This document shows, in pieces, positions 8,503 through 19,088 of a stretch of DNA of 64,000 nucleotides (positions are counted from its first letter, which is position 1; each line of letters starts with the position of its first letter). This DNA is from Candidatus Rickettsia kotlanii (GTDB lineage Bacteria > Pseudomonadota > Alphaproteobacteria > Rickettsiales > Rickettsiaceae). The stretch lies in assembly GCA_030295365.1 (NCBI GenBank), contig AP027062.1, forward strand, positions 144,001 to 208,000. Reading direction: 5' to 3'. The notes beneath the pieces were generated by a model. The model ran no database searches. It was not told the origin of the DNA and saw only the letters and a list, made by a program, of their open reading frames with translations. The translations under genes were made by a program, and so were the position numbers.

Positions 8503-9283
8503 TCAAGATAAATGTATGTAAATTTCAAATTAAGAGTGCCACTTAAATATTCTGTTAATTTCTCTAATTCTCCTCTAATATTTGGAGGGTTAATTAACAT
8601 TAACCCACACTTTACCATATTTTTATCACTATTTAAAAGCTCATATTTAATAATCATACTTTCTTTAAATCCGATATTTTTGTAATTGTGGTAAAAATCA
8701 CAGACTAAAGATAAATCTTTTATATGATACCAAATTAAGATAGTCTTATTAAGAACTCGTAGCTTAATTTTTTTAAGTGCTTCAAGTAATTTTTGAAACT
8801 CATTTTTTACTTCAAAAGACGGATCAAGAAAAATTAATCCTCTATTCTCTTTAAATGGTAGCAAAGCTTTGATAGCATTATAAGCATCTATATTATGCGT
8901 ATCATTTGGTAATAATTTGTTTAAACTTAAATAATCGCTTGGATGAAGTTCGCAGGCAATTAAACGATCATTTGCTCTTAATAATTGTTTAATTATAACA
9001 GGTGAACTTGAGTAGTAACTTTTGCCTGCTATATTTATTATATTTAAAAAAGTTTGTAAGAGCTGAGGGATAGGATCAGTAGCTTGCAGTAATTTATTAA
9101 TTCCCGTATCGCTTTCCAGAGTTTTAGAAGCCGCCTCCGAGTTTAAATCGTAAAGACCTAGCCTAGCAAAAGCATCTAAAACTGCAAAAGGTTTTTCTTT
9201 TTTCTTGAGCTGTTCTAAAATACTAATTAGGACTAAATTATATCAGCAAAATTGCCTGCATGATAAATATGACGATAGTTCAT
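8466..9283 (-). pseudogene. rlmJ: 23S rRNA adenine(2030)-N6-methyltransferase RlmJ, frameshifted
   Basis: The ATG at 9283 starts MNYRHIYHAGNFADII, matching the RlmJ N-terminus, then hits TAG. The remainder runs uninterrupted in another frame from LISILEQLKKKEKPFAVLDA through GLIFLDPSFE (methylase DPPF-type motif) and MLINPP to the stop at 8466. One small indel near 9235 separates the two parts, so the gene was lost recently or the site is a sequencing error. The C-terminal fragment could only start at TTG 8864. RlmJ normally methylates 23S rRNA. Confidence 0.8.
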
Positions 9284-9331
9284 TTTAAATTAATCATAAA
9301 TTTCACTTCTATGACTAACTCGCGCGCATGG

Positions 9332-9369
9332 CTCTATGTCATTCCCGCTTTTGCGGGAATGACATAGAG
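9332..9369. repeat. Perfect 38-bp hairpin, dispersed-repeat core
   Basis: CTCTATGTCATTCCCGC and its exact complement flank a 4-nt TTTT loop. It lies between ligA and the rlmJ remnant. On the minus strand it could terminate ligA transcription, although no long T tract follows. The GTCATTCCCGC core is shared with the 3775-3950 element. Confidence 0.65.
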
Positions 9370-9407
9370 TTTTTCATTTACTATCATTTAGTTAGCAATG
9401 CCTTGCT

Positions 9408-11492
<2,085 letters not shown>

Positions 11493-11508
11493 TTATGTTA
11501 ATTTATAA

Positions 11509-11698
11509 TCAAATCCAATTCCTAAAATTTTTATTTTCTTCAAAATCGCTAATTGCTCGTTTTAGTCGTTCAGCATTTTTAGGACTTTTTAACAAGTATA
11601 GTTTCCTCCATAGCATTATGATCTTCAAGCGACATAATAACTACCGGTTTTTGTCTAGTTACAATCACTGAAGTATGATCTGCACAAACTTTTTTCAT
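11509..11698 (-). pseudogene. YefM/Phd-type antitoxin remnant
   Basis: The minus strand from 11698 reads MKKVCADHTSVIVTRQK, then PVVIMSLEDHNAMEET, the core of YefM antitoxins. After the lysines near LVKK a frameshift is needed to continue as SPKNAERLKRAISDFEE, again typical YefM, ending at 11509. The N-terminal third is missing and no toxin gene follows; ligA begins 30 nt downstream. It is the dead half of a type II toxin-antitoxin pair. Confidence 0.65.
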
Positions 11699-11756
11699 AA
11701 CATAACCTACTTAAGTACGTTTACATGTAATAAGGCATGTTTTATAACTAGTCACT

Positions 11757-12842
11757 TTAAGAATCAAAATCAAAATCTTTACCTAGTTTAATATATGCTC
11801 TAATACGGCTCATGAGATTTTGGAAATATGTTAAATTATGCCATGTCATTAGCATAGAGCCAAGTATTTCACCGATTCTAACTAAATGATGTAGATAAGC
11901 TTTACTATAGTTTCTACAAGCAGGACATAGGCAATCATGTTCTAGCGGCTTGTTATCATCGGCATATTTGCTATTGCGGATATTGACCGTACCGTATTTC
12001 GTAAAAGCCTGACCGTTGCGACCTGAGCGTGTCGGAATTACGCAGTCAAACATATCTATACCCCTGCTAACCGCACCTATAATATCAGCAGGCTTACCGA
12101 CTCCCATTAAATAACGCGGCTTATTTTGTGGCAGAAAATCAGGAGCATAATCAAGTACTTTAAACATAAGCTCCTGCCCCTCACCTACTGCAAGTCCACC
12201 TATAGCATAACCCTCAAAATCAAGTTCTACTAGATCCTTAGCCGATTGCTCACGTAATTCTTCGTAAACGCTACCTTGAATAATACCGAATTGTGCATAG
12301 CCTTCCCGCTTAACAAAAGCATTACGTGATCTATTCGCCCATCTAGTCGTAAGCTGCATAGAAGTTTTAGCTTCTTCAAAGGTTGCAGGGTAAGGCGTAC
12401 ATTCATCAAAAACCATAGTGATTGTGCTACCGAGCAGATATTGTATTTCGGTAGAACGCTCAGGAGTTAACATATATTTATCTCCGTTAATATGAGAGCT
12501 GAAACTTACTCCCTCTTCGTTTATCTTGCGTAACTTCGATAGCGACATTACCTGAAAACCGCCCGAATCGGTTAATATCGGCTTATCCCAATTCATGAAT
12601 TTATGTAAGCCACCAAGCCGTACTATACGTTCGGCAGTCGGCCGAAGCATTAAGTGGTAAGTATTGCCAAGCAATATATCCGCCCCTGTTTCTGCTACCG
12701 ATTCAGGTAGCATTCCCTTCACTGTTCCTCTAGTTCCAACCGGCATAAAAGCAGGAGTACGCATTTCACCGTGTGCGGTTACGATAATACCGCTTCTAGC
12801 TTTTTTATGCTGATGATGAATATTAAAAGAAAATTTTGACAC
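11757..12842 (-). CDS. tgt: tRNA-guanine (queuine) transglycosylase
   Basis: 361 residues. TIM-barrel motifs include the base-binding and catalytic [10 protein letters not shown] (92-101), GGLAVGEG, and the RPRYLMG-like PRYLMGVG. The zinc site is [17 protein letters not shown]. It exchanges guanine-34 for preQ1/queuine in GUN-anticodon tRNAs. The length is normal and there are no breaks. Confidence 0.97.
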   Translation of the reverse strand: MSKFSFNIHHQHKKARSGIIVTAHGEMRTPAFMPVGTRGTVKGMLPESVAETGADILLGNTYHLMLRPTAERIVRLGGLHKFMNWDKPILTDSGGFQVMSLSKLRKINEEGVSFSSHINGDKYMLTPERSTEIQYLLGSTITMVFDECTPYPATFEEAKTSMQLTTRWANRSRNAFVKREGYAQFGIIQGSVYEELREQSAKDLVELDFEGYAIGGLAVGEGQELMFKVLDYAPDFLPQNKPRYLMGVGKPADIIGAVSRGIDMFDCVIPTRSGRNGQAFTKYGTVNIRNSKYADDNKPLEHDCLCPACRNYSKAYLHHLVRIGEILGSMLMTWHNLTYFQNLMSRIRAYIKLGKDFDFDS

Positions 12843-13206
12843 TGATAATCACTTATTTTTAAAAGCAATATCTTAGCATACTATAGTTTATCCTGGAACA
12901 TAAAAATTAAGATTAAAAGCAGGTATCATATAGAAGTAATTGTTTTATGCTGTAATTTAGCCTTCCGATGTCATTCCCGTATAATGATAATCTTTTCAAC
13001 TCTAAACAATTATAGTCATTGACTTATTTTAATTACTTCTATAGATTATTTTTCTCAAATGATAATTAAACTCTGTCATTCATAATATAATCTAATTCAT
13101 AAGAATTAAAATATGGAAAATAAAGAAGAAGAAACTTTAACCTCTGAGTGAATAATAGATGAAGAGGAGGAAAAGCTTTTAAAAGCTCAGAATGCAAGGA
13201 AAGAGC
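12843..13206. other. Spacer with an inverted repeat and a broken short frame
   Basis: TATAGAAGTAATT (12929-12941) and its complement (13031-13043) bound a ~115-bp element with a GTCATTCCCG core at about 12970, a likely degraded palindromic element. From 13113 a plus-strand frame MENKEEETLTSE runs into TGA and then resumes with acidic and basic residues up to about 13210. This is too little to call a gene. Confidence 0.4.
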
Positions 13207-13474
13207 TTAAGCGAGCAATACACCTGCACCAAAAGCGTAGGCTAGATTCCATAAAGGGTAGTCACGTGTCGACTCAAATAAACCTGCTACATTAGCTTTA
13301 CCTTTATCCATTCCTTTATATGTTCCATAATGGAATGATAAATTACCTAACTGCTTATCTAGAATATCTCCGGATTTACCTTTTAAATTACGTAATCTTG
13401 ACACTAGGCTTTTAATATCTTTTTTTGATACCTTCGACATCTACTTTAGCAGAGTTTGAATTTGATTCTTTCAT
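13207..13474 (-). pseudogene. Small DUF883/ElaB-like membrane-anchored protein, frameshifted at an A7 tract
   Basis: A strong ribosome site AAAGGAG lies 7 nt before an ATG at 13474 (MKESNSNSAKVDVEGI). That frame stops soon after a run of seven A residues (13426-13420). With six A residues it would continue KKDIKSLVSRLRNLKGKSGD and finish DYPLWNLAYAFGAGVLLA, which resembles the ENPW...GVGLLLG hydrophobic anchor of DUF883 proteins. An internal ATG at 13440 gives a 77-residue product but has no good ribosome site. The gene is either a single-base pseudogene or is rescued by polymerase slippage on A7. Confidence 0.6.
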
Positions 13475-13574
13475 AATTTACTCCTTTATTAGTTTACATT
13501 TTGTTAAGCAAACTATTTTGCCTACAAAACTTATACGATACTCCTCTTATAAGAACTTTACAATAGCTTAAACA

Positions 13575-13606
13575 ATAAAAAAACCGAACCTAAACTAGAT
13601 TCGGCT
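13575..13606 (-). terminator. Rho-independent terminator after mlaD
   Basis: On the minus strand the stem CCGAA/TTCGG (13604-13584) with an 11-nt loop is followed by seven T residues (13583-13577). It sits 30 nt beyond the mlaD stop and would end the sspB-rnhA-NDUFA12-mlaD transcript. Confidence 0.65.
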
Positions 13607-13637
13607 AAATTTAATGATTTTTTATTTCGTATTACTT

Positions 13638-14087
13638 CTACTTACTACCAAACAAAGAAACAATTTTATTAATTAATGATTCAATATTAATGGCTGATTG
13701 AGTATATTTTATCTCTTCATTAGCCGCTAAATTTTCATCGTCATTACCTGGTACAATTGAAATATATTTACCTCCAAGTAACCCGATGGTGACTACTTGG
13801 GCTTTAGAATCTTTAGGTATTTTAACATCATCATTAATATTTAGATATACACTTGCATAAAAGCTATTTGGATCTAAAGTAATTTTCTTTACACTACCGA
13901 TTTTTATACCTGAAATCATTACGTCGCTTCCAACTGCTATCCCTTCCGCACTTTGGAAATGAGCAGTTACCTGATAGCCTTTTGAGCTAGTTATAGAACT
14001 ACATGTTTTGTAGGCAAAAATCAAAAATAGCAAAGCAATAATTAATACTACAAAGCCTATAATTGTTTCAATAATGTTTTGTTGCAT
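13638..14087 (-). CDS. mlaD: MCE-domain lipid transport protein MlaD
   Basis: 149 residues: an N-terminal transmembrane anchor (about 8-26), then one MCE domain (GYQVTAHFQSAEGIAVGSDV ... ISGIKIGSVKKI ... VVTIGLLGGKYI). MlaD hexamers carry phospholipids between the MlaFE ABC transporter and MlaC in the periplasm, keeping the outer membrane asymmetric. The mlaE and mlaF genes are not in this window. It lies 24 nt downstream of the NDUFA12 gene and is closed by a terminator. Confidence 0.93.
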   Translation of the reverse strand: MQQNIIETIIGFVVLIIALLFLIFAYKTCSSITSSKGYQVTAHFQSAEGIAVGSDVMISGIKIGSVKKITLDPNSFYASVYLNINDDVKIPKDSKAQVVTIGLLGGKYISIVPGNDDENLAANEEIKYTQSAINIESLINKIVSLFGSK

Positions 14088-14111
14088 TGTTTTTTATATT
14101 TTATTAATTAA

Positions 14112-14411
14112 TTACGGTTGCCATCTATTATATTTAAGATTTGATGTTTTAGGCAACTTTTTAACTATTTTATTATTCTTTTGCCATGGAAAAAGCTGCA
14201 TATTTTTTGGTATCTCATTTACTAAATGATGTAACCAAGCGTGCCAACTTGGTGGAATTTTTGTAGGTTCATTTACATCTTTATAAATAACAAACCTCCT
14301 TGGACGCCCTACATAATCAATATTACGGCTTTCATAATATTGATTTAAAAACTCATCTTCTCCTACTTTTTTGCAAAAAAAAGTAATAAAAAACTTATCT
14401 ATCCACGACAT
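14112..14411 (-). CDS. NDUFA12-family complex I accessory subunit
   Basis: 99 residues with the B17.2/NDUFA12 signature: [30 protein letters not shown] and the terminal YNRWQP. This family is a supernumerary subunit of NADH:ubiquinone oxidoreductase shared by alphaproteobacteria and mitochondria. Its start overlaps the 3' end of rnhA by 13 nt. The length is typical of the bacterial form. Confidence 0.92.
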   Translation of the reverse strand: MSWIDKFFITFFCKKVGEDEFLNQYYESRNIDYVGRPRRFVIYKDVNEPTKIPPSWHAWLHHLVNEIPKNMQLFPWQKNNKIVKKLPKTSNLKYNRWQP

Positions 14412-14869
14412 TTTAAAATTTCTATAGCAGTTTCTCTTCCTTGCACTGCAAGTTTATCGGCAGCAATATTACCACTATTATTTGCATGACCTTTTACCCA
14501 TTTCCAAATAATAGTATGTTTGCTCAATTCTGCGTATAATTTTTGCCATAAATCGGCATTTTTAACGGGTTCATTGTTGCTTTTACACCAATTATTTTTT
14601 ATCCAATTATGAATCCAAGCGGTAATTCCTTGTTGCAAATATTTACTATCGGTATAAATCTCAATATTACAAGATTTTTTTAAAACCCTCAAGGCTTCAA
14701 GTGCTGCCGTAATTTCCATACGATTATTAGTCGTATCTAACTCATACCCAAATACTTCTTTGCTAGTATCATTAAATTGAAGCAAAGCTCCCCACCCTCC
14801 GGGACCTGGATTACCCGCACATGCACCATCAGTATATATCACTACTTTTGAATCCATAATATGCATCAA
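14399..14869 (-). CDS. rnhA: Ribonuclease HI
   Basis: 156 residues; translation probably starts at [12 protein letters not shown], the fifth codon, though the first Met overlaps sspB by 4 nt and suggests coupling. Catalytic acidic residues lie in [36 protein letters not shown] and the [13 protein letters not shown] tail. It cleaves RNA in RNA-DNA hybrids. It is part of the sspB-rnhA-NDUFA12-mlaD run. Confidence 0.96.
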   Translation of the reverse strand: MMHIMDSKVVIYTDGACAGNPGPGGWGALLQFNDTSKEVFGYELDTTNNRMEITAALEALRVLKKSCNIEIYTDSKYLQQGITAWIHNWIKNNWCKSNNEPVKNADLWQKLYAELSKHTIIWKWVKGHANNSGNIAADKLAVQGRETAIEILKCRG

Positions 14870-15339
14870 CTAGGTTTAGAAGAATTACGAAACTTATCTA
14901 ACATTATAACATTTGGACTTGAAGATGATGAAGTCTGATAACTTTTATTATTACTTATTTCCTCTTCATGTTGAGGATTTTCATGTATATTTAACGACTG
15001 ATTAAAAGTGAGACTGTAATTATTATTGGAATCAACAAAGCTAATAAGTGCATCAAAAGGTACGTAAATTATTTCTTTCACACCGTCAAAACTTACCGTT
15101 AAAGAAAAGCCCGTATCATTTACTATTAAATTTTCAAACTGATATTGCAGTACTATTGTTATCTGTTTCGGATATGCCTGTTTAACTTTTGAAGGTAAAA
15201 TTACCGCGGGGTTATCGGTTCTGTACGATATGTATATTAACTGATCCCCATATAAATTTTCATGCTGAATTTTTGTTAGAATTTTTTTCACAAATTCTAG
15301 CATATATTCATACACAAATTTTTTATATTCAATATTCAT
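14866..15339 (-). CDS. sspB: ClpXP adaptor SspB
   Basis: 157 residues. The SspB fold is visible as [32 protein letters not shown] and the [11 protein letters not shown] block. The flexible tail ends in NVIMLDKFR, the ClpX-binding XB motif, after a Ser-rich linker. SspB delivers ssrA-tagged proteins to ClpXP. The ssrA gene lies just upstream on the same strand, so tag source and adaptor are neighbours. Confidence 0.9.
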   Translation of the reverse strand: MNIEYKKFVYEYMLEFVKKILTKIQHENLYGDQLIYISYRTDNPAVILPSKVKQAYPKQITIVLQYQFENLIVNDTGFSLTVSFDGVKEIIYVPFDALISFVDSNNNYSLTFNQSLNIHENPQHEEEISNNKSYQTSSSSSPNVIMLDKFRNSSKPS

Positions 15340-15360
15340 ACGAGAAAAATAAATAAAAAT

Positions 15361-15536
15361 AGGTCGACGAAGTTTAATTTGAATAGTTTACGTCATCACG
15401 AGGAAAAACTGTAAGTTTTGACGAAACAATCTCAGGAGTCCTACTTTATGAAATTGCCACATTCTCTACATTTGCTTGCAATGACGAGATCAACCGTTTT
15501 CAGGCAATGCCAATTTTTCAAATTAAACAAGTATAA
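15361..15536. repeat. Nested repeats downstream of ssrA
   Basis: A ~98-bp repeat (15392-15486, GTCATCACGAGG...GCAATGACG) interrupts another element. The outer ends GTCGACGAAGTTTAATTTG and CCAATTTTTCAAATTAAAC match the termini of the 50742-50872 element. It covers the spacer between sspB and the tmRNA coding piece. Confidence 0.6.
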
Positions 15537-15539
15537 GTG

Positions 15540-15998
15540 AGGGTTTTTCTGTTGCCCGGCACACCCTCAAGCCGCGTAGGGTTTAAGCTGCTAAAGCTAA
15601 ACGACCTACAGAACGATTATTATCGTTTGCGTTTCTTTGTTTTGACCCATATGGCAAAAGCCATCGGCGGAATCATCCCGAGTAAAAGCAATCTTTTTAT
15701 TAGGCACGTCGATCCTATTTCGCCCCCCAAAAATACTCGATGAACTTCGTATTATCTACTCTTTAAGAGTTATTACATATTTAAACTTTTCTATATAATG
15801 TAGCTAATAAAGAGAAATTTGAAGGCGACATGGAATGCAGAACTGCAGCATACACGCAAGTAACATGAGGCTTCGAGACCGGATCGACATACAAATTACC
15901 TTTAGGAGCAAGTTATTTAGAAAGTTTTGGTGGAGGCGTCGGGTACTGCCCCCGAGTCCGCAACCTCTATTCTAAATTACGTTTATTACTATAGCTAT
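15540..15998 (-). ncRNA. ssrA: Two-piece, circularly permuted tmRNA
   Basis: On the minus strand the acceptor piece comes first (about 15998-15928) and ends CCCGACGCCTCCACCA with an encoded CCA and a T-arm-like GC hairpin. A spacer follows, then the coding piece starts near 15727 with GGGGGCGAAATAGGATCGAC; its first seven bases pair with CGCCTCC of the acceptor piece (one G-U). The tag frame 15630-15583 reads ANDNNRSVGRLALAA then TAA, a classic proteolysis tag with the ALAA end. The 3' end of the coding piece, about 15540, is estimated. This is the alphaproteobacterial permuted form; mature RNA arises by removing the spacer. It rescues stalled ribosomes. Confidence 0.95.
15802..15916 (+). repeat. 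Rickettsial palindromic element inside the tmRNA spacer
   Basis: About 115 bp that align over their whole length with the element inside the coding sequence at 51556-51670. Shared blocks are AGCTAATAAAGAG, TTTGAAGG, ACTGCAGC, TCGAC and CAATTACCTTTAG-AGCAAG (here AAATTACCTTTAGGAGCAAG). It lies wholly within the internal spacer of ssrA, antisense to the tmRNA, between the CCA end of the acceptor piece and the 5' end of the coding piece. It would be cut out during maturation. Confidence 0.8.
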
Positions 15999-16011
15999 AT
16001 TAGCACCAAGT

Positions 16012-16040
16012 ATTATGCCTTAATTTGATTAAAATGTAAA
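16012..16040 (-). promoter_or_regulatory. Promoter of ssrA
   Basis: On the minus strand TTTACA (16040-16035) and CATAAT (16017-16012) are 17 nt apart. Transcription would start close to 16005, a few bases before the acceptor piece. Confidence 0.6.
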
Positions 16041-16118
16041 GGTCAAATAAGAATTCTAGATTTATATTAAAAATGGACTTATAATAAATGTTTAGAATTC
16101 TAAATTAAAAACTTAATT

Positions 16119-16931
16119 ATGCTACCAAATCTTGGGATTATCGCCGGCAGAGGTTCATTACCTTACTTAATAGCAGGTCATTATACAAAGCAAGGCGGTA
16201 ATTGCTATATAGCGGCAATTAAAGACGAAGCTGATATAGATCAAATTAAAGATTTTGAATATAAGATTTTAAAAATCGGTATGATCGGAGCAGCTATAAA
16301 ATATTTTAAGAAGCATGAGGTAAAAAATATTGTTTTTATCGGTGGAGTTAATAGACCAAATTTTAAAAATTTAGCCGTAGATAAAATAGGCGGTTTATTG
16401 CTTTTCAAAATAGTTGGGCAAAAAATTCGAGGAGATGATAGTTTGCTAAAAACAGTAGCGGATTTTTTTGAAAGTTACGGTTTCAAGGTAATTTCAAGTA
16501 ATGAAATATATAAAAATCAACAAGATAACTCCAATATTATAACCGATACTAACCCTATAAGTTCAGATAAAAATGATATTGAGCTTGGAATAAAATTATT
16601 GAATCATCTAAGTGCATTCGACATCGCACAATCGGTTATAGTTGAAAGTGGCTACATACTTGGTATAGAGGCTGCCGAAGGAACGGATAATTTAATAACG
16701 AGATGTGCAGATTTACGTAAAAATCCTCATGGAGGAGTATTAGTAAAAATAGCAAAATTAGGTCAAGATAATAGACTAGATATGCCGACGATCGGTCCTA
16801 ATACTATAAAAAATCTTGCTAAAGATAATTACAAAGGGGTAGCGATTCAAAAAAATAACGTAATTATAGTCGAAGAAGAATTAACTATAAAACTCGCTAA
16901 TGAACATAAAATTTTTATAACAAAATGTTAG
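16119..16931 (+). CDS. lpxI: UDP-2,3-diacylglucosamine pyrophosphatase LpxI
   Basis: 270 residues of the LpxI (DUF1009) family: the N-terminus LGIIAGRGSLPYLIA is diagnostic, followed by KNIVFIGGVNRPNF, GDDSLL, and the C-terminal catalytic lobe with EAAEGTDNLI and DMPTIGPNTI. It hydrolyses UDP-2,3-diacylglucosamine to lipid X in the lipid A pathway, replacing LpxH. It overlaps coaE by 7 nt, forming an lpxI-coaE-dnaQ run. Confidence 0.95.
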   Translation: MLPNLGIIAGRGSLPYLIAGHYTKQGGNCYIAAIKDEADIDQIKDFEYKILKIGMIGAAIKYFKKHEVKNIVFIGGVNRPNFKNLAVDKIGGLLLFKIVGQKIRGDDSLLKTVADFFESYGFKVISSNEIYKNQQDNSNIITDTNPISSDKNDIELGIKLLNHLSAFDIAQSVIVESGYILGIEAAEGTDNLITRCADLRKNPHGGVLVKIAKLGQDNRLDMPTIGPNTIKNLAKDNYKGVAIQKNNVIIVEEELTIKLANEHKIFITKC

Positions 16932-17500
16932 CAATAGGTATTACCGGTAGCTATGCATCAGGCAAAACTTTTATGTTGGATTATTTAGCAGAAAAAGGAT
17001 ATAAAACTTTTTGTGCCGATAAATGCATAAAAGAATTATATCAAGATGTAGTTTTGCAAACTCAGATTTTAAAATTACTACCTGAACTTGGGTCTTTCAA
17101 TATTAGAAAAATCAGTAATTTAATTTACAATAACGACCTAGCTAGAGAAAAACTACAAAATTTTATTTACCCCTTACTAATAGATAAACTCATTTTATTT
17201 AAAAAAGAAAATGCTAATTCCAAATTTGGCTTTGCTGAAATACCGTTGCTTTATGAAGCTAAATTTGATAAGTATTTCGATTTTGTCGTAACAATATACT
17301 GCTCTGAAGAAATAAGAATGCAAAGAGCAATAACGAGATCTTCGTTTGATATAGAAATTTATAATAAAATCAAAGAAATTCAACTATCACAAGAGAGCAA
17401 AATAGCAAAAGCAGATTTTGCTATAAATAGCGGCGTTGATATGTTAGACTTGGAAAAACAAATAGCGAAGCTAATAAAGAATTTGGAATGTCGAGTTTAA
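16925..17500 (+). CDS. coaE: Dephospho-CoA kinase
   Basis: 191 residues. The P-loop is [13 protein letters not shown] (5-17), slightly divergent from the common GGIGSGKS. It is followed by [21 protein letters not shown] and the RAITRS lid segment. It performs the last step of coenzyme A synthesis. It overlaps both lpxI (7 nt) and dnaQ (13 nt), implying coupled translation. Confidence 0.92.
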   Translation: MLAIGITGSYASGKTFMLDYLAEKGYKTFCADKCIKELYQDVVLQTQILKLLPELGSFNIRKISNLIYNNDLAREKLQNFIYPLLIDKLILFKKENANSKFGFAEIPLLYEAKFDKYFDFVVTIYCSEEIRMQRAITRSSFDIEIYNKIKEIQLSQESKIAKADFAINSGVDMLDLEKQIAKLIKNLECRV

Positions 17501-18177
17501 GAGAAATAATTTTAGATATCGAAACTACGGGACTTGACCCACAACAAGGTCATCGAATCGTTGAGATCGGTGCTATTGAGATGGTAAATAAGGTATTAAC
17601 AGGCAGGAATTTTCATTTTTATATTAATCCTGAGCGAGATATGCCGTTTGAGGCTTATAGAATTCATGGCATATCCGGCGAATTTTTAAAAGACAAGCCT
17701 CTATTTCATACAATAGCCGATGATCTTTTAGAGTTTATTTCAGATAGCAAACTGATTATTCATAATGCTCCTTTCGATATTAAATTTCTAAATCACGAAT
17801 TATCATTATTAAAAAGAACCGAAATTAAACTCTTGGAACTAGCAAATACTATTGATACTTTAGTAATGGCTAGAAGCATGTTCCCAGGCTCAAAATATAA
17901 TCTTGATGCATTATGTAAAAGATTTAAAGTTGATAATTCAGGTAGGCAGCTTCACGGAGCTTTGAAAGATGCAGCATTACTTGCAGAAGTATATGTAGAG
18001 TTAATGGGCGGTAGACAATCCGCTTTTAAAATGGTTGATAAATCTGCCAGAATAAATAATTTAGCAACCAATCAAGTAAATAACAAAACAGAGCAAGCTA
18101 CTATTGTTATTAAACCTACAAAAGAAGAGCTGCAAAAACATAAAGAGTTTCTCAGTAGAATTTTAAAAACTGCTTAG
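17488..18177 (+). CDS. dnaQ: DNA polymerase III epsilon subunit (proofreading exonuclease)
   Basis: 229 residues with the DEDDh exonuclease motifs: Exo[11 protein letters not shown] (8-17), ExoII around [11 protein letters not shown], and Exo[18 protein letters not shown] with the catalytic His and Asp. The C-terminal tail after residue 180 is the linker that contacts the polymerase alpha subunit. It starts inside coaE. Confidence 0.96.
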   Translation: MSSLREIILDIETTGLDPQQGHRIVEIGAIEMVNKVLTGRNFHFYINPERDMPFEAYRIHGISGEFLKDKPLFHTIADDLLEFISDSKLIIHNAPFDIKFLNHELSLLKRTEIKLLELANTIDTLVMARSMFPGSKYNLDALCKRFKVDNSGRQLHGALKDAALLAEVYVELMGGRQSAFKMVDKSARINNLATNQVNNKTEQATIVIKPTKEELQKHKEFLSRILKTA

Positions 18178-18183
18178 TAAAAC

Positions 18184-18281
18184 GTCATTGCGAGGAGATG
18201 CAAAGCCTCAACGTGGCAATCTCAGGAATTTTATATTATTTCGTGAAATTGCCATGCTCTCTACGTTCGCTTGCAATGACG
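18184..18281. repeat. Dispersed ~98-bp repeat
   Basis: GTCATTGCGAGGAG at the left end and CTTGCAATGAC at the right, with GTGGCAATCTCAGGA inside. Same family as 4297-4398. It separates dnaQ from surf1. Confidence 0.75.
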
Positions 18282-18310
18282 ATTATCAATAATCCCCTTA
18301 AAACTTATTT

Positions 18311-19033
18311 ATGAAAACAAATTTTCTTGTATTTATAACCTTCACAATACTTATCTCTTTAGGCTTTTGGCAGCTTAGTCGTTTAAAAGAAAAGAAATTA
18401 TTTTTAGCTTCAATGCAAGCTAACCTAACCTCACCTGCAATTAATTTAGCAGAAATTCAAGATGGTTTACCTTATCACAAAGTAAAAATTACCGGTCAAT
18501 TTTTGCCTAATAAAGACATATATTTATACGGTAGAAGGTCAATGTCGAGTGAAAAAGACGGATATTATTTAGTTACTCCTTTTAAAACCATAGAAGATAA
18601 AGTTATTTTAGTAGCACGAGGTTGGTTCAGTAATCGCAATAAAAATATTATCACGCAAGCTACAAACAACCGGCAGCACGAGATTATCGGTGTTACCATG
18701 CCATCAGAAAAAACTCGTATCTACTTACCTGCTAACAATATAAAAAATAATGTGTGGCTAACGCTAAATTTAAAAGAAACATCCAAAGTGTTAGGCTTAG
18801 ATCTTGAGAATTTTTATATTATTGCGGAAGGAAAAGATATTAGTAATCTAGATATTTTATTACCTCTTACAATAAATCATTTAGCAGCAATCAGAAATGA
18901 CCATTTAGAATACGCCCTAACTTGGTTTGGACTTGCTATTTCTTTAATCGTAGTATATGTAATTTATCGGCGCCGTTATATGGCTGTGGACGTCATCCCG
19001 CGAGCTTGTAGCGGGATCCAGAAAAATAATTAA
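18311..19033 (+). CDS. SURF1-family cytochrome oxidase assembly protein
   Basis: 240 residues with the SURF1 plan: an N-terminal membrane helix with GFWQLSRLKEK (18-28), a periplasmic domain with the YHKVKITGQF and VARGWF motifs, and a second helix near the end (HLEYALTWFGLAISLIVVYV). The family helps insert heme a into cytochrome c oxidase subunit I. The last 13-14 residues (VDVIPRACSGIQKNN region) and the stop are encoded by a dispersed repeat that begins at 18992, so the native C-terminus has been replaced. Confidence 0.92.
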   Translation: MKTNFLVFITFTILISLGFWQLSRLKEKKLFLASMQANLTSPAINLAEIQDGLPYHKVKITGQFLPNKDIYLYGRRSMSSEKDGYYLVTPFKTIEDKVILVARGWFSNRNKNIITQATNNRQHEIIGVTMPSEKTRIYLPANNIKNNVWLTLNLKETSKVLGLDLENFYIIAEGKDISNLDILLPLTINHLAAIRNDHLEYALTWFGLAISLIVVYVIYRRRYMAVDVIPRACSGIQKNN

Positions 19034-19068
19034 AAAGACTGGCACCCGTGGTCAAGCTACGGGGTGAC
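18992..19068. repeat. Dispersed palindromic repeat overlapping the surf1 3' end
   Basis: GTCATCCCGCGAGC ... GCTACGGGGTGAC, the family of 1358-1495. It enters the surf1 frame and provides its stop codon, then runs almost to the addA start. Confidence 0.75.
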
Positions 19069-19088
19069 AGTAGAAAATCGATACATAA

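Noticed and set aside
15537..15743. A 68-codon plus-strand open frame.
   Set aside because: It is the complement of the tmRNA coding piece.
15802..16000. A plus-strand structured RNA with a TATAAT box at 15794-15799.
   Set aside because: The GC-rich hairpin and CCTCCACCA belong to the minus-strand tmRNA acceptor piece, and the remainder is the palindromic element; the TATAAT is best taken as chance in AT-rich DNA.
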